Shown here piece after piece: positions 26,589 through 36,113 of a stretch of 64,000 nt of DNA. A program made the translations under genes and the position numbers. Positions within the stretch are counted from its first letter, which is position 1; the number at the start of each line of letters is the position of its first letter. Location of the stretch: contig NZ_VCIW01000006.1 of assembly GCF_005765165.1 (NCBI RefSeq), forward strand, positions 124,001-188,000, written 5' to 3'. The DNA is from Paenibacillus antri (GTDB lineage Bacteria; Bacillota; Bacilli; Paenibacillales; YIM-B00363). The notes under the pieces were generated by a model, which worked only from the letters and a program-made list of their open reading frames with translations, searched no databases and was not told the origin of the DNA.

Positions 26589-28307
26589 ATGACGGTGGCA
26601 ACGGCGAAGGTCGCGCTGCTTTTCGAAGAGAAGGCCGCGCAGCTGCGATGGCAGTACGGCTTGAACGTGTTTCAGCTTTATATCCAGGAAGTGTTAGGGC
26701 ATGCCGGGATTTCCTATACGATGCTTGAAGACGCGGACGACGCGCGGCTGTCGGAGGCGGACGTCGTCGTCGCGGGACTGACGGCGGACACGCAGGAGAG
26801 CGCCGAGGCGCTGTGGCGGTACGCGGAGCTAGGCGGCACGGTCGTCGCCTACGGCGGGCTGAACAAGCTGGCCGCGCGGCTGGACTGCGTGCGGTCCCAG
26901 GCGACCGGCACGGGGTACGCGGCGTTGGACGGCCGAGCGGAGCCGATCCGGTACCTCCAAGCCGAGGTGTGGACGCCGAAGGAGCCGACGCCGGCCGTTA
27001 CCGCGAAGGGGACGCTTCGGAACGGAACGCCGGACGGCCCGGCGATCGGCCCGGCGCTGCTCTCCTTCCAAGTCGGGAAGGGAAGCGTGCATCGCTGGGC
27101 GGTCGACATTCCGTCCACGATCGTGGCGCTGCAGCAAGGGGCGGCGCCGGTGCTGCAGGACGGCGTTCCGGCGAAGGACGGCACCGGCGCGCTGGACGAA
27201 TATATCCTGAAGGCGGACGACGTCTGCGAGATGGATTGGGAGCTCGACCGGAGAACGACGGACACCGGAGCCGTCTACTACGCCTTCCCTTACGCGGATT
27301 ACTGGCGCGAAGCGCTGCTCGGGCATCTGCTCGGCGCGGCGGCGGAGCGCGGGCTCGCGATTCCGTTCCTTGACGTCTGGCCGGACGGCGTGGAGCAGGT
27401 AGCGCTCATCTCGCTCGACAGCGACATGAACGAGGACGCGGCGGCGGAGACGACGCTCGACGTGCTGAAGGCGTGCGGCGTGCCGAGCACCTGGTGCATG
27501 ATCGAGCCGGGCTTCGGCGAAGCGGTCTATAAGCGCGCCGTCCGCGAAGGGCATGAGCTGGCGTTCCATTACAATGCGCTCGAGCAAGAGAAGGGCGTCT
27601 GGGGCGCCCAAGAATTCAAGCGTCAGCTCGAATGGGCGCGGCGCGCGACGGGACGGCAAGGCATCGTCAGCAACAAAAACCATTACACCCGCTTCGAAGG
27701 CTGGGGCGAGCTGTTCCGCTGGCTCGAAGCGGCCGACATTCAGGCGGATCAGACGCGAGGCCCGAGCAAGAAGGGCAATATCGGCTTTCTGTTCGGCACA
27801 TGCCATCCGTACTTCCCGATCGCCTGGTCGGACGAAGAAAACCGAATGTACGACGTGCTCGAGGTAGGCTTCCTGACCCAAGATTTGAATCACCCGATGC
27901 TGGCCGACGACAGCGTAGCCGTTCCGTTCCTCGATACGGTTCGCGGCGTGAGAGGGTTGGCGCATTTCCTGTTCCACCAGACCCACATCCACCATAAGGA
28001 GCCGGTGCGGCAAGCGGTGGCGAAGGTCGTGGCGGAGGCGGAGCGGCGCGGGTTCGCGTTCTGGACGTGCGAGCAAATCAACGAGTGGGAGCGGAGCCGG
28101 CGCAGCGTGCGCATCCGCGGAGCCGGCGCGGACGGCGCGATCGAAGCCGAGGCCGGAACGCTCGCGCAGGACGCGGTCGTCTGGGTGCCGCGGACGGCGG
28201 CGTTCGGAAGCGGCGAGCCGACGGAGCTGCGGTACGGCGTGCCTTGCGTGAAACGCGTGCTGCGAGCGAAGCGGGAACATAAGGAGGAGGCGGTCGCGAA
28301 TGGCTAA
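26589..28307 (+). CDS. ThuA-like + NodB-like (polysaccharide deacetylase fold) protein
   Basis: 572 residues. N-terminal ~1-230 resembles a ThuA/class I amidotransferase-like fold (VLGHAGISYTMLEDAD, then ADVVVAGLTAD and LGGTVVAYGG). From ~255 there is a NodB-like barrel: LISLDSDMNEDAA (Asp pair in the first motif), GHELAFHYNAL (His of the metal set) and HFLFHQTHIHH late. Deacetylases of this fold remove N- or O-acetyl groups, but the spacing is unusual and activity is not certain. No signal peptide, so cytosolic. ATG 26589 (AAGGTGTG upstream) is preferred over 26544, which falls inside the operator region. Overlaps the aminotransferase by 8 bases. Confidence 0.65.
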   Translation: MTVATAKVALLFEEKAAQLRWQYGLNVFQLYIQEVLGHAGISYTMLEDADDARLSEADVVVAGLTADTQESAEALWRYAELGGTVVAYGGLNKLAARLDCVRSQATGTGYAALDGRAEPIRYLQAEVWTPKEPTPAVTAKGTLRNGTPDGPAIGPALLSFQVGKGSVHRWAVDIPSTIVALQQGAAPVLQDGVPAKDGTGALDEYILKADDVCEMDWELDRRTTDTGAVYYAFPYADYWREALLGHLLGAAAERGLAIPFLDVWPDGVEQVALISLDSDMNEDAAAETTLDVLKACGVPSTWCMIEPGFGEAVYKRAVREGHELAFHYNALEQEKGVWGAQEFKRQLEWARRATGRQGIVSNKNHYTRFEGWGELFRWLEAADIQADQTRGPSKKGNIGFLFGTCHPYFPIAWSDEENRMYDVLEVGFLTQDLNHPMLADDSVAVPFLDTVRGVRGLAHFLFHQTHIHHKEPVRQAVAKVVAEAERRGFAFWTCEQINEWERSRRSVRIRGAGADGAIEAEAGTLAQDAVVWVPRTAAFGSGEPTELRYGVPCVKRVLRAKREHKEEAVANG

Positions 28308-29544
28308 CCGAATCGAGGAGCTGGCTCTCTTCGGAGGCGCCAAGACGAAGACGACGCCGTTCGGCGCGGGGAAGCGCTTCGGCGCGGAAGAGCTCCGCGA
28401 GCTGGAGGAGGCGCTGAACCAAAATACCTTATTTTACCACTTTGGCAATAAGGTGAAGACGTTCCTCTCCGACTTCAATTCCATGTATGATGTTACCTAC
28501 AGCGTGGCGACCTCGTCCGGCACCGCCGCCATTCACGTGGCGCTCGGCGCCGCGGGCGTCACGGTCGGCGACGAGGTCATTACGAGCCCGATCACCGACG
28601 CGGGCACCGTCATCGGCATTTTGTATCAGAACGCGATTCCGGCGTTCGCGGATCTCGAGCCGGAGACGTACAACATGAGCCCGGCTTCGATCGAAGCGCG
28701 CATCACGAAGCGGACGAAGGCGATCGTCGTCGTCCATCTGGCGGGCAATCCGTGCGACATGGACGCGATCATGGACATCGCCCGGAGGCATAAGCTCGTC
28801 GTGATCGAGGATTGCGCGCAAGCGTACCTTACGCGGTATAAGGGCAAGCTCGTCGGTACGATCGGCGACTACGGCTGCTTCAGCACGAACGACTTCAAGC
28901 ATATTTCGACCGGCGACGGCGGCATCGTTACGATCAATTCGGGAGAGGACATGGATTACATGACCGCTCACGCGTTCGCGGATAAGAACTACTCCCGGTT
29001 CGGCGCCGTCGTCCAGCGCGACATTACGGGGCTCGCGCCGAATTACCGGATGACGGAGCTGCAAGGGGCGGTCGGCATCGCGCAGCTGAAGAAGCTCGGC
29101 CGGATCTGCGAGCGGCGGACCGTTCTCGGCGACCGCATCACGCAAGGCATCGCCGGCGCGCCGGGCATCCGTCCGCATCGGGTCGAGGCGGGCAACCGCT
29201 GCACCTATTGGTTTTATATGCTGCGCTTGGACCTCTCCGCGCTCGACTGCACCCGGGAGCAGTTCTGCCGGGCGCTCGAAGCCGAAGGCGTGCCGAACCG
29301 GGCGGGCTACATTCCGTCGGTGCTGTACATGCAGCCGATGTTCCAGAACCGCAGCGCCTACAAGAACAGCGCCTTCCCGTTCGAGCTGTCCGACGTCGCC
29401 TACGACGCAGGCTCTTGTCCGGAGGCGGAGGCGATCTTAGAAACCGCGGTGCAAATTCCGGTGAGCGAATTTTACAGCGACGAAGACGCGGAGGCGATCG
29501 CCGCCGCGGTCCGAAAGGTGGCGTCCGCATATTCGAAACGATGA
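28300..29544 (+). CDS. DegT/DnrJ/EryC1/StrS aminotransferase
   Basis: 414 residues of the PLP-dependent sugar aminotransferase family: SSGTAAIHVALGAAG near 68, VIEDCAQAYLTRYKG near 167 (Asp and Gln of the PLP pocket) and CFSTNDFKHISTGDGG near 194 with the PLP-binding Lys. Normally these enzymes aminate keto-sugar nucleotides. Here the gene sits inside a catabolic locus, so it may run in reverse or act on an unusual keto sugar (inference). ATG 28300 follows AAGGAGGAGG and overlaps the ThuA/NodB-like gene. Confidence 0.85.
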   Translation: MANRIEELALFGGAKTKTTPFGAGKRFGAEELRELEEALNQNTLFYHFGNKVKTFLSDFNSMYDVTYSVATSSGTAAIHVALGAAGVTVGDEVITSPITDAGTVIGILYQNAIPAFADLEPETYNMSPASIEARITKRTKAIVVVHLAGNPCDMDAIMDIARRHKLVVIEDCAQAYLTRYKGKLVGTIGDYGCFSTNDFKHISTGDGGIVTINSGEDMDYMTAHAFADKNYSRFGAVVQRDITGLAPNYRMTELQGAVGIAQLKKLGRICERRTVLGDRITQGIAGAPGIRPHRVEAGNRCTYWFYMLRLDLSALDCTREQFCRALEAEGVPNRAGYIPSVLYMQPMFQNRSAYKNSAFPFELSDVAYDAGSCPEAEAILETAVQIPVSEFYSDEDAEAIAAAVRKVASAYSKR

Positions 29545-29563
29545 CGACTTCCTTCGCCACGGC

Positions 29564-31360
29564 GTGCCGGTGGAGGCGGACGAAACCCGTACCGCCGCCG
29601 TCTGCATCCATCCGGAGGGCGAAGCCCGAATCGTCGTCGCCGCGAGAGGGTACGTCGTCATCGTCGACCCTGCGAGCGAGACGAGCAGACAGCTTTATTT
29701 TCCGGAAAAGTATAAGGAATACCCGTACGCCTGCATCGCCGGCGCGGAAGGAGCCTTCTACATCGGCGCCGGCCGAATGTTTATGGCGATCGATCCGTTC
29801 GAAGGAAAATATACGGACGCTCTGACGCCCGACTGCGGGGAAGAGATCGTAGGCTTCCGATTGGCGGAAGCGTCGGACGGGAGCGTCTATTTGACGACGT
29901 ATCCCAGGTGCTTGCTGCTGCGGTACGACCCGGCCGAGCGAACGATCGAGACGGTCGCGCGGCTGGACGAGACGCAGAAATACGCGGGCAGCATCGCCTG
30001 CGGCCGCGACGGCTGGGTGTACGCCGGCATCGGGACCGAGCGGCGCGACGTCGTCGCGGTGCGCCCGGCGACGGGCGAACGCAGGAGCTTCGTCCCGGCG
30101 GAGGAGCGTACCCGCGGCGCGGGGCGCGTCGTTGCTTCGCTCGACGGGCGCGTCTTCGGAAGCTGGAGCGAAGGAGAAGAAGGCGAACCGCTGTGGCATG
30201 AGCTGTCGAACGGCGAATTCGCGCGCATCGAAGGCGCGCCGCCGCCGTCCGCCTACGCGGGCGAAGGGTTTCGAACGGTGCACGGCGCGCTGCCCGCTCC
30301 CTGGGACGTCGAGAGCGTCGATCTCGCCGAACGCGAGGTCGTCGTCGCCAATCGGGAGAACGGGAAACGAAAGACGATCCGGCTGCATTACCGTTCCGAC
30401 GGGGCGAACGTATCGCCGTTGACGCTCGGACCGGACGGGCGCGTCTGGGGAACGTCCAATCACCCGCTGCAGCTGTTCGCCTTCGACCCGGACGCCGGGA
30501 AGACGACGAACTACGGCGGCCGCGCGATCGAGCTCGGCGGCGGGGGCAACCTGTGCGCGTACGCTTCCGCCGGAACGATCTTGGCGGGGGCCGCGTATGC
30601 GGGCGGGCATCTGCACTTGATCGATACGGCGAAGCCGCTGCAGTGGGAGGAGCCGTCCGCTCGCAATCCGAAACTCGTCGCCAGCCATCGGGAGGTGCAC
30701 CGCCCGCGCTGCGCGCTGGCGCATTCGGACGGGGCGCACATCGTCTATGGCGGCTTCCCGGATTACGGCTTCGTAGGCGGAGGGCTGTGCGTCTACGATC
30801 TCCGAACGGGCGAAGACGCGCTGCTGACTCACGATCGGCTCGTGCCGGATCAGAGCACGTTATGCCTTGCGGAAGCGGAGGGCGGACGGCTGTTGATCGG
30901 CGGCACGAGCATCGAGACGCCCGGCGGCGCGGAGCCCAAGGCGAAGGAAGCGGCGTTGTACGCGATGGATTGGGCGACAAGAACCGTAGTCGAGCGTTGG
31001 ACGCCGATTCCGGGGGCCCGAGAGATCTCGTTGCTGAAAGCGTATACTTCACATCGGGTGATAGGTATAACGTCCGACGCGCTGCTGTTTACGTTCGACG
31101 TGCGGACCGGGGAGACGCTGCGTACGCTCGACTTGTCCGCATGGGGCAAGGTCGTCCGGGACGGTCTCGCGGCCGCGGACGACGGGTTGTTCGTCGTCGC
31201 CGTGTCCGGGGCGGTCTGCGTGATCGAACCGGTCGCATTGGAGCTGTTCAAGGCCCTTCAACCCCCGGTTCCGGTCACGGCCGGCCTAGCCTACCGCGGA
31301 GGCAGAGCGTACTTCGCGTCGGGCAGCGAGTTATGTAGCATTCATGTTAGGAAATTGTAA
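29564..31360 (+). CDS. cytosolic beta-propeller protein, paralogue of the secreted one
   Basis: 598 residues made of repeating four-stranded blades with Asp-Gly turns. No signal peptide. Around 426 it shares with the secreted protein (residue ~1032 there) the pattern LVPDQSxLxL, then GGTSI, a Gly/Pro stretch, EAxL-x-A-x-D and P-x-PG, so the two are paralogues. Propellers of this sort occur in oligo-uronide lyases as well as in binding proteins; which applies is open. The start is uncertain: GTG 29564 is the first usual start after the aminotransferase stop, but no clear ribosome site is seen, and the frame is open further upstream. Ends shortly before operator site d. Confidence 0.65.
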   Translation: MPVEADETRTAAVCIHPEGEARIVVAARGYVVIVDPASETSRQLYFPEKYKEYPYACIAGAEGAFYIGAGRMFMAIDPFEGKYTDALTPDCGEEIVGFRLAEASDGSVYLTTYPRCLLLRYDPAERTIETVARLDETQKYAGSIACGRDGWVYAGIGTERRDVVAVRPATGERRSFVPAEERTRGAGRVVASLDGRVFGSWSEGEEGEPLWHELSNGEFARIEGAPPPSAYAGEGFRTVHGALPAPWDVESVDLAEREVVVANRENGKRKTIRLHYRSDGANVSPLTLGPDGRVWGTSNHPLQLFAFDPDAGKTTNYGGRAIELGGGGNLCAYASAGTILAGAAYAGGHLHLIDTAKPLQWEEPSARNPKLVASHREVHRPRCALAHSDGAHIVYGGFPDYGFVGGGLCVYDLRTGEDALLTHDRLVPDQSTLCLAEAEGGRLLIGGTSIETPGGAEPKAKEAALYAMDWATRTVVERWTPIPGAREISLLKAYTSHRVIGITSDALLFTFDVRTGETLRTLDLSAWGKVVRDGLAAADDGLFVVAVSGAVCVIEPVALELFKALQPPVPVTAGLAYRGGRAYFASGSELCSIHVRKL

Positions 31361-31369
31361 AAATAACGC

Positions 31370-31399
31370 TTGAATACATGTAAAATACAAGTATATAAT
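31370..31399 (+). promoter_or_regulatory. promoter with GntR-type operator in the spacer (site d)
   Basis: TTGAAT (31370-31375), 18-base spacer, TATAAT (31394-31399). AATACATGTAAAATACAAG occupies 31373-31391, so the operator fills the space between -35 and -10. Confidence 0.7.
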
Positions 31400-31426
31400 G
31401 AGAAAAAACACAGAGGGGAGGACGGT

Positions 31427-32395
31427 ATGGAACATCCACCGATGACAACGAACGAGCCGACGCGCTCCTTACCCGCGGCTTCCTCCTTCGCAAGAGTTTG
31501 GAAGAGGCTGCTCAAGGAAAAGTACTTATTCCTGCTGTTGCTTCCCGGATTGCTCTATTTTATCGTCTATCGATACGTGCCGATGGTCGGCATCACGATC
31601 GCCTTCAAGGATTACAGCCCGTTCCTGGGCTTCGCGGACAGTCCCTGGGTCGGCTTCAAGCACTTCCGCACGCTGCTGGGCAGCTCGGAGGTCGTGCAGG
31701 TGCTCTGGAACACGCTGGCGATCTCCTTCCTGCAGATCGTCTTCGCCTTCCCGGCGCCGATCGTGCTGGCGCTCCTGCTTAACGAGGTGCGCAGCCAGAC
31801 GTATAAGCGCATCGTGCAATCGATCGTCTACCTGCCGCACTTCTTGTCCTGGGTCGTCGTCGTCGGCATCGTCTTCATCTTCTTCCGCAACGACGGCATC
31901 GTGAACGACGTGCTCCGCATCTACTTCGGCGCGGAGGAGCCGATCCGCTTCCTGACCGAACCGGGCTGGTTCCGGCCGTTCATCGTCGCGGAGGTCATCT
32001 GGAAGGAAGTCGGCTGGGGCACGATCATCTTCCTCGCCGCGCTCTCCGGGGTCGACCCGCATCTGTACGAGGCGGCGACGATCGACGGCGCGAGCCGCTG
32101 GAAGCAGATGTGGCACGTGACGCTCCCGGCCATCCGCAGCACGATCGTCATCTTGCTCATCTTGCGGCTCGGGGACGTGCTCGATACCGGCTTCGAACAA
32201 ATCTGGCTGCAGCTGAACGCCTTCAACATGGGCGTCGGCAACACGCTCGATACGTACGTGTACTACAAAGGCATTCAACAATCCGATTACAGCTTCTCCA
32301 CGGCGGTCGGGCTGTTCAAGGGCTTGATCGGCCTCATCCTCGTCGTCGGCGCCAACAAGCTCGCGAAGCGATTCGGCGAAGAGGGCGTCTACTAA
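31427..32395 (+). CDS. ABC sugar transporter permease, LplB-type
   Basis: 322 residues, six membrane helices. Motif EAATIDGASRWKQMWHVTLP near 225-245 is the EAA loop that touches the ATPase. It matches the LplB branch of CUT1 permeases, which import oligosaccharides together with a YtcP-type partner and a large binding lipoprotein, as here. ATG 31427 follows GAGGGGAGGA; the in-frame ATG at 31370 lies within the promoter. No ATPase gene is nearby, as is usual for this group that shares an MsmX-like ATPase. Confidence 0.9.
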   Translation: MEHPPMTTNEPTRSLPAASSFARVWKRLLKEKYLFLLLLPGLLYFIVYRYVPMVGITIAFKDYSPFLGFADSPWVGFKHFRTLLGSSEVVQVLWNTLAISFLQIVFAFPAPIVLALLLNEVRSQTYKRIVQSIVYLPHFLSWVVVVGIVFIFFRNDGIVNDVLRIYFGAEEPIRFLTEPGWFRPFIVAEVIWKEVGWGTIIFLAALSGVDPHLYEAATIDGASRWKQMWHVTLPAIRSTIVILLILRLGDVLDTGFEQIWLQLNAFNMGVGNTLDTYVYYKGIQQSDYSFSTAVGLFKGLIGLILVVGANKLAKRFGEEGVY

Positions 32396-32438
32396 CGAAC
32401 CGATTCCAACACATTCAACGGAGAGAGGAGGAGCCGCT

Positions 32439-33317
32439 TTGCTGCAACACCGCACCCCGGGCGAGAAAGCGTTCGACGTCTTCAACGCGATCCTGCTCGC
32501 GGCCATCGGGATCGCGATGCTGTTCCCGTTCCTGTATATATTTTCGGTATCCTTCTCGACGTTAACCGACTTTCTGCAGCGGGAAATCATTCTTTGGCCT
32601 TCTACTTGGTCTTTCGACGCGTACCAGTACATCCTGGAATCGAAGCCGTTCCTGCGCTCGCTCGGGACGACCGCGTTCATCACCGTCGCGGGCACGTTCG
32701 TGAACTTGTTCTTCACCGGCACGATGGCGTACGCCTTGTCCCGGAACATTATGGGGCAGCGATTCTTTCTTTTCTTAGTATTGTTCACGATTCTGTTCAG
32801 CGCCGGCATGATCCCGACGTACCTGATCGTGAAGGAAACCGGCCTGCTCAATTCGCTCTGGGCGCTCGTGCTTCCGGTGGCGATCGCGCCGTTCAACTTG
32901 ATCGTCATCCGCCAGTTTTTCCTGAACATCCCGAACGAGCTGAACGAGGCGGCGACGATCGACGGCGCCAACGATCTTCGCATCTTCGCGACGATCATCC
33001 TTCCGCTCTCGAAGCCGGCGCTCGCGGCGTTCAGCCTGTTCTACGCGGTCGGTCATTGGAACGCCTACTTCAACGCCATTCTGTACTTGAACGACCCGGC
33101 GAAGTGGACGATCCAGGTCATCCTGCGTCAGATCGTCGTCATCGCGGAGCCGACCGCCGCGCTCGGCACGAGCGACATGCTGCTCGAGAATCCGCCGCCG
33201 CCGGAGACGATTCAGATGGCCGCGATCCTGCTGGCGACGGTGCCGATCCTGATCGTGTATCCGTTCCTCCAGAAGCATTTCGCCAAAGGCGTCATGCTCG
33301 GCTCGGTCAAAGGGTAA
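32439..33317 (+). CDS. ABC sugar transporter permease, YtcP-type
   Basis: 292 residues with six membrane helices and the EAA motif NEAATIDGANDLRIFATIILP near 170-190. Second permease of the CUT1 importer. Start is TTG 32439, set by AGAGAGGAGGAG upstream. No ATPase follows; the next gene is the binding lipoprotein. Confidence 0.9.
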   Translation: MLQHRTPGEKAFDVFNAILLAAIGIAMLFPFLYIFSVSFSTLTDFLQREIILWPSTWSFDAYQYILESKPFLRSLGTTAFITVAGTFVNLFFTGTMAYALSRNIMGQRFFLFLVLFTILFSAGMIPTYLIVKETGLLNSLWALVLPVAIAPFNLIVIRQFFLNIPNELNEAATIDGANDLRIFATIILPLSKPALAAFSLFYAVGHWNAYFNAILYLNDPAKWTIQVILRQIVVIAEPTAALGTSDMLLENPPPPETIQMAAILLATVPILIVYPFLQKHFAKGVMLGSVKG

Positions 33318-33394
33318 CGCAAGCGAAACGACAGGGCATTCCTGCCAACGGCAGTGCAGATAAAAAAACATATTCATGGAGGGGTTACTAAGCA

Positions 33395-35014
33395 ATGAAG
33401 AAATCATTAGCCTTATCGTTCGCCGCCATTTTAGCCGTTACGGCGGTAGGTTGCTCCAACGACGGAGCGGAGCCGACGCCCGCGGCCGAGACGCCGGCTC
33501 CGGCGGAGAGCGAAGCGCCGAAGACCGAGACGCCCGCGGAGCCGGAGCGCGCGAAGCATACCGTCACGGCGCTCGACTTCCGCTTCGGCGATCCGGCCCC
33601 GCTCGACGGCCCCGGCCTCGCCATGATCAACGAACGGTTCAACGTCGATTACAAAATCACGCAGATCGTAAACACCGCTTACGAAGAGAAGGTCAACGTC
33701 ACGTTCGCTTCCGGCGAAATTCCGGATTTCATGCAGCTCATGAGCGGCGACCTGACGGGCCGGTACAACAAATTCGCCAAGCAAGGCGCGTTCCTGGCGC
33801 TTGACGACTACATCGACCAATACCCGACCTTGAAGGCCGTGCCGGACTTCATCTGGGACGCGGTGCGGGTGAACGGGAAAATTTACGCGATTCCGGCGTA
33901 CGCGCCGAAATTCCAGACGACGACGGCCATCCGCAAGGACTGGCTCGACAAGCTCGGCCTTCCGGTGCCGACGAGCTACGAAGAGCTGAAGCAAGTCGCG
34001 ATCGCCTTCACGAAGAACGATCCGGACGGCAACGGCAAGGACGACACGTACGGCATCGCGATCGGCAACCCGCTGAACCCGAACTACAACATGGGGCCTT
34101 ACTGGGATCCTCAAGCGTGGTACCATAAGGACGCTGCCGGCAACTTCGTCCCGGGCTTGATCGGCGAAGGGCGCAAGGAAGTCGTTACGATGTTCGCGGA
34201 TTTGTATAAGGAAAAGGCGATCACGAGCGACCTCGCGGTGCTCAACTGGGCGGAGACGAACGCCGAGTTCTACTCCGGCAAGGCCGGCATCTTCATCGGC
34301 ACGCCGCGCGGCATGTCGCAGGAATATATGGACGGCTTGCTCGCGATCCACCCGGACGCGACGTTCGTCGCGGTCGATCCGTTCCCGGCGCCGGACGGCA
34401 CGCAAGGCTTCACCGCGGGCAAGGGCTTCGGCCATCTGACGGTGCTGTCCGCGAAGCTGGCCAGCGACCCGGATAAGATCGCGCGCATTCTCGAGATGAT
34501 CGACTTCGGCCGCACGTTCTACCCGGCAAGCGAGCAGAACGGCGCCAACGAGCCGTTCGACTGGTACAAGGGCAAGGAAGGCGTCGCGTACGACGTCGTC
34601 GACGGCAAGATCGTGATGAAGGACAATTGGGCGTCCGACGGCTTGTCTCCGTCCACTTACTTCGTCGACAACGTCGAGTGGCCGGCGAAGGACTCGGACA
34701 TCGTCTACGCGGACACGTACCAGACGCCGCAGCTCGTCGACCTGGTCGCGCAATACGAAGAGATGTATACTCGCATTAACCTGTATGCGAACCCGATCAT
34801 CGGCCAAGAGTCGGAGACGCAAAATACGAAGGGTACGGAGCTCGACACGTACGTGATGAACGAACAAATCAAGATGGTCATGGGACAGCGTCCGCTCTCC
34901 GATTGGGATAAGCTCGTGCAAGAGTATCTCGATCAAGGCGGCGCGCAGATCATCGCCGAATACAACGCCGGCATCGAGAACAAAGACCCGAAGTCGTATT
35001 ATCAAGCGCCGTAA
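33395..35014 (+). CDS. ABC transporter solute-binding lipoprotein
   Basis: 539 residues. Signal sequence with lipobox AVGC near 20, then a Pro/Glu/Thr-rich linker (to ~55) and a two-lobe binding fold of the LplA-like oligosaccharide binders; conserved DGNGKDDTYGI near 210 is a calcium-type loop seen in this group. Acts outside the membrane and feeds the two permeases. ATG 33395 after GGAGGGG. A clear terminator follows at 35031. Confidence 0.9.
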   Translation: MKKSLALSFAAILAVTAVGCSNDGAEPTPAAETPAPAESEAPKTETPAEPERAKHTVTALDFRFGDPAPLDGPGLAMINERFNVDYKITQIVNTAYEEKVNVTFASGEIPDFMQLMSGDLTGRYNKFAKQGAFLALDDYIDQYPTLKAVPDFIWDAVRVNGKIYAIPAYAPKFQTTTAIRKDWLDKLGLPVPTSYEELKQVAIAFTKNDPDGNGKDDTYGIAIGNPLNPNYNMGPYWDPQAWYHKDAAGNFVPGLIGEGRKEVVTMFADLYKEKAITSDLAVLNWAETNAEFYSGKAGIFIGTPRGMSQEYMDGLLAIHPDATFVAVDPFPAPDGTQGFTAGKGFGHLTVLSAKLASDPDKIARILEMIDFGRTFYPASEQNGANEPFDWYKGKEGVAYDVVDGKIVMKDNWASDGLSPSTYFVDNVEWPAKDSDIVYADTYQTPQLVDLVAQYEEMYTRINLYANPIIGQESETQNTKGTELDTYVMNEQIKMVMGQRPLSDWDKLVQEYLDQGGAQIIAEYNAGIENKDPKSYYQAP

Positions 35015-35030
35015 TAAACTGCAACAGGGG

Positions 35031-35055
35031 AAAAGGGGCCTTCGGGCCCTTTTTC
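35031..35055 (+). terminator. terminator after the binding-protein gene
   Basis: AAAAGGGGCC-TTCG-GGCCCTTTTT, ten paired positions including one G-T, followed by further T residues. Confidence 0.85.
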
Positions 35056-35087
35056 CGCCTTTCATTTTCCGGAGGGGGAGAGGCGAT

Positions 35088-36113
35088 ATGCCTTATCGTT
35101 TATCCAGTCTCATGAAGGACGGCGTGCCGCCGCTGCTTGAAGGCGTTACGACGCCGGAGGAATGGGCGCGCCGCCGCGAAGAGATCCGTTCCGTCTGGGC
35201 GGCGTACGTCGGCGAGCTGCCGGAGCGGCTCGCGGCGCCGCAGTGGGAGCGGCTGTCGGAGGTCGACGAAGGGGCGCATGTCCGCGTGCACCTTCGCTAT
35301 CGCGTCGGCGACGGGGACGAGGTTCCCGCCTATCTGCTCGTTCCGCGCGGCGGTTCGGATCGACCCCGGCCCGCGGTTCTCGCGCTGCACCCGACCGCGC
35401 CCGAAGGGAAGGCCGACGTCGCGACGCGCTCGGGACGGGACAACCGGCGCTACGGCCTGGAGCTGGCGGAGCGGGGCTTCGTCGTGCTGGCGCCGGACAC
35501 GATCACCGCGGGGGAGCGGGTGTACCCGGGCGCCGAGCCGTTCCGGACCGCGCCGTATTATGAGCGGTTCCCGCGTCGGACGGCCGTCGGCAAGATGCTC
35601 TCCGACCATATGCACGCCGTGGATTTGCTCGCTTCGCTCCCGGAAGCGGACGGCTCGCGCATCGGCGCGATCGGCCACTCCTTGGGCGGCTACAACGCCT
35701 TTTTCCTGGCGGGCTTCGACGAACGGGTCCGAGCGATCGCGGTCAGCTGCGGCTTCGCCACGTTCGCGGGCGATCCGGAGCGGAACCGATGGGGGCTGCG
35801 GGATTGGTTTTCGCATTTGCCGCGTCTAACCGACGATTTGGAGAACGACGAGGTTCCTTTCGAATTTCACGAGATCGCCGGCCTCGCCGCCCCGACGCCT
35901 TGGTTCAATTGGAACGGCACGTCGGACCCGATCTTCCCGCATTGGCGGCCGGCCGTAGACGCCATGGAACAGCTCGAGCGGCTGTACCGGCTGCTCGGCG
36001 CGGAGGAGGGACGGCTGACGTATCGGTTCGGCAGCGGGGGGCATGATTTTCCGAGGTCGATCCGAGAGGCGGCGTACGACTTCTTGGCTGACCGGCTGTC
36101 GGAAGGAAGGTGA
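35088..36113 (+). CDS. alpha/beta-hydrolase, acetyl-xylan-esterase/dienelactone-type
   Basis: 341 residues. Nucleophile elbow GHSLGGYNAF near 200 (Ser), an Asp region near 285 (GTSDPIF) and the catalytic His in GGHDFP near 320. Strand-turn LALHPTAPEGK near 100 forms the oxyanion side. Related enzymes remove acetyl or feruloyl groups from plant polymers. No signal peptide, so it should act on imported, acylated oligosaccharides. ATG 35088 after GGAGGGGGAGAGG. Its stop overlaps the -35 of the regulator promoter. Confidence 0.85.
   Translation: MPYRLSSLMKDGVPPLLEGVTTPEEWARRREEIRSVWAAYVGELPERLAAPQWERLSEVDEGAHVRVHLRYRVGDGDEVPAYLLVPRGGSDRPRPAVLALHPTAPEGKADVATRSGRDNRRYGLELAERGFVVLAPDTITAGERVYPGAEPFRTAPYYERFPRRTAVGKMLSDHMHAVDLLASLPEADGSRIGAIGHSLGGYNAFFLAGFDERVRAIAVSCGFATFAGDPERNRWGLRDWFSHLPRLTDDLENDEVPFEFHEIAGLAAPTPWFNWNGTSDPIFPHWRPAVDAMEQLERLYRLLGAEEGRLTYRFGSGGHDFPRSIREAAYDFLADRLSEGR

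Noticed and set aside
29545-29563. Frameshift joining the aminotransferase and cytosolic propeller genes
   Set aside because: Both proteins are complete by family length and end/start features, so two separate genes are more likely, though the propeller start is uncertain.
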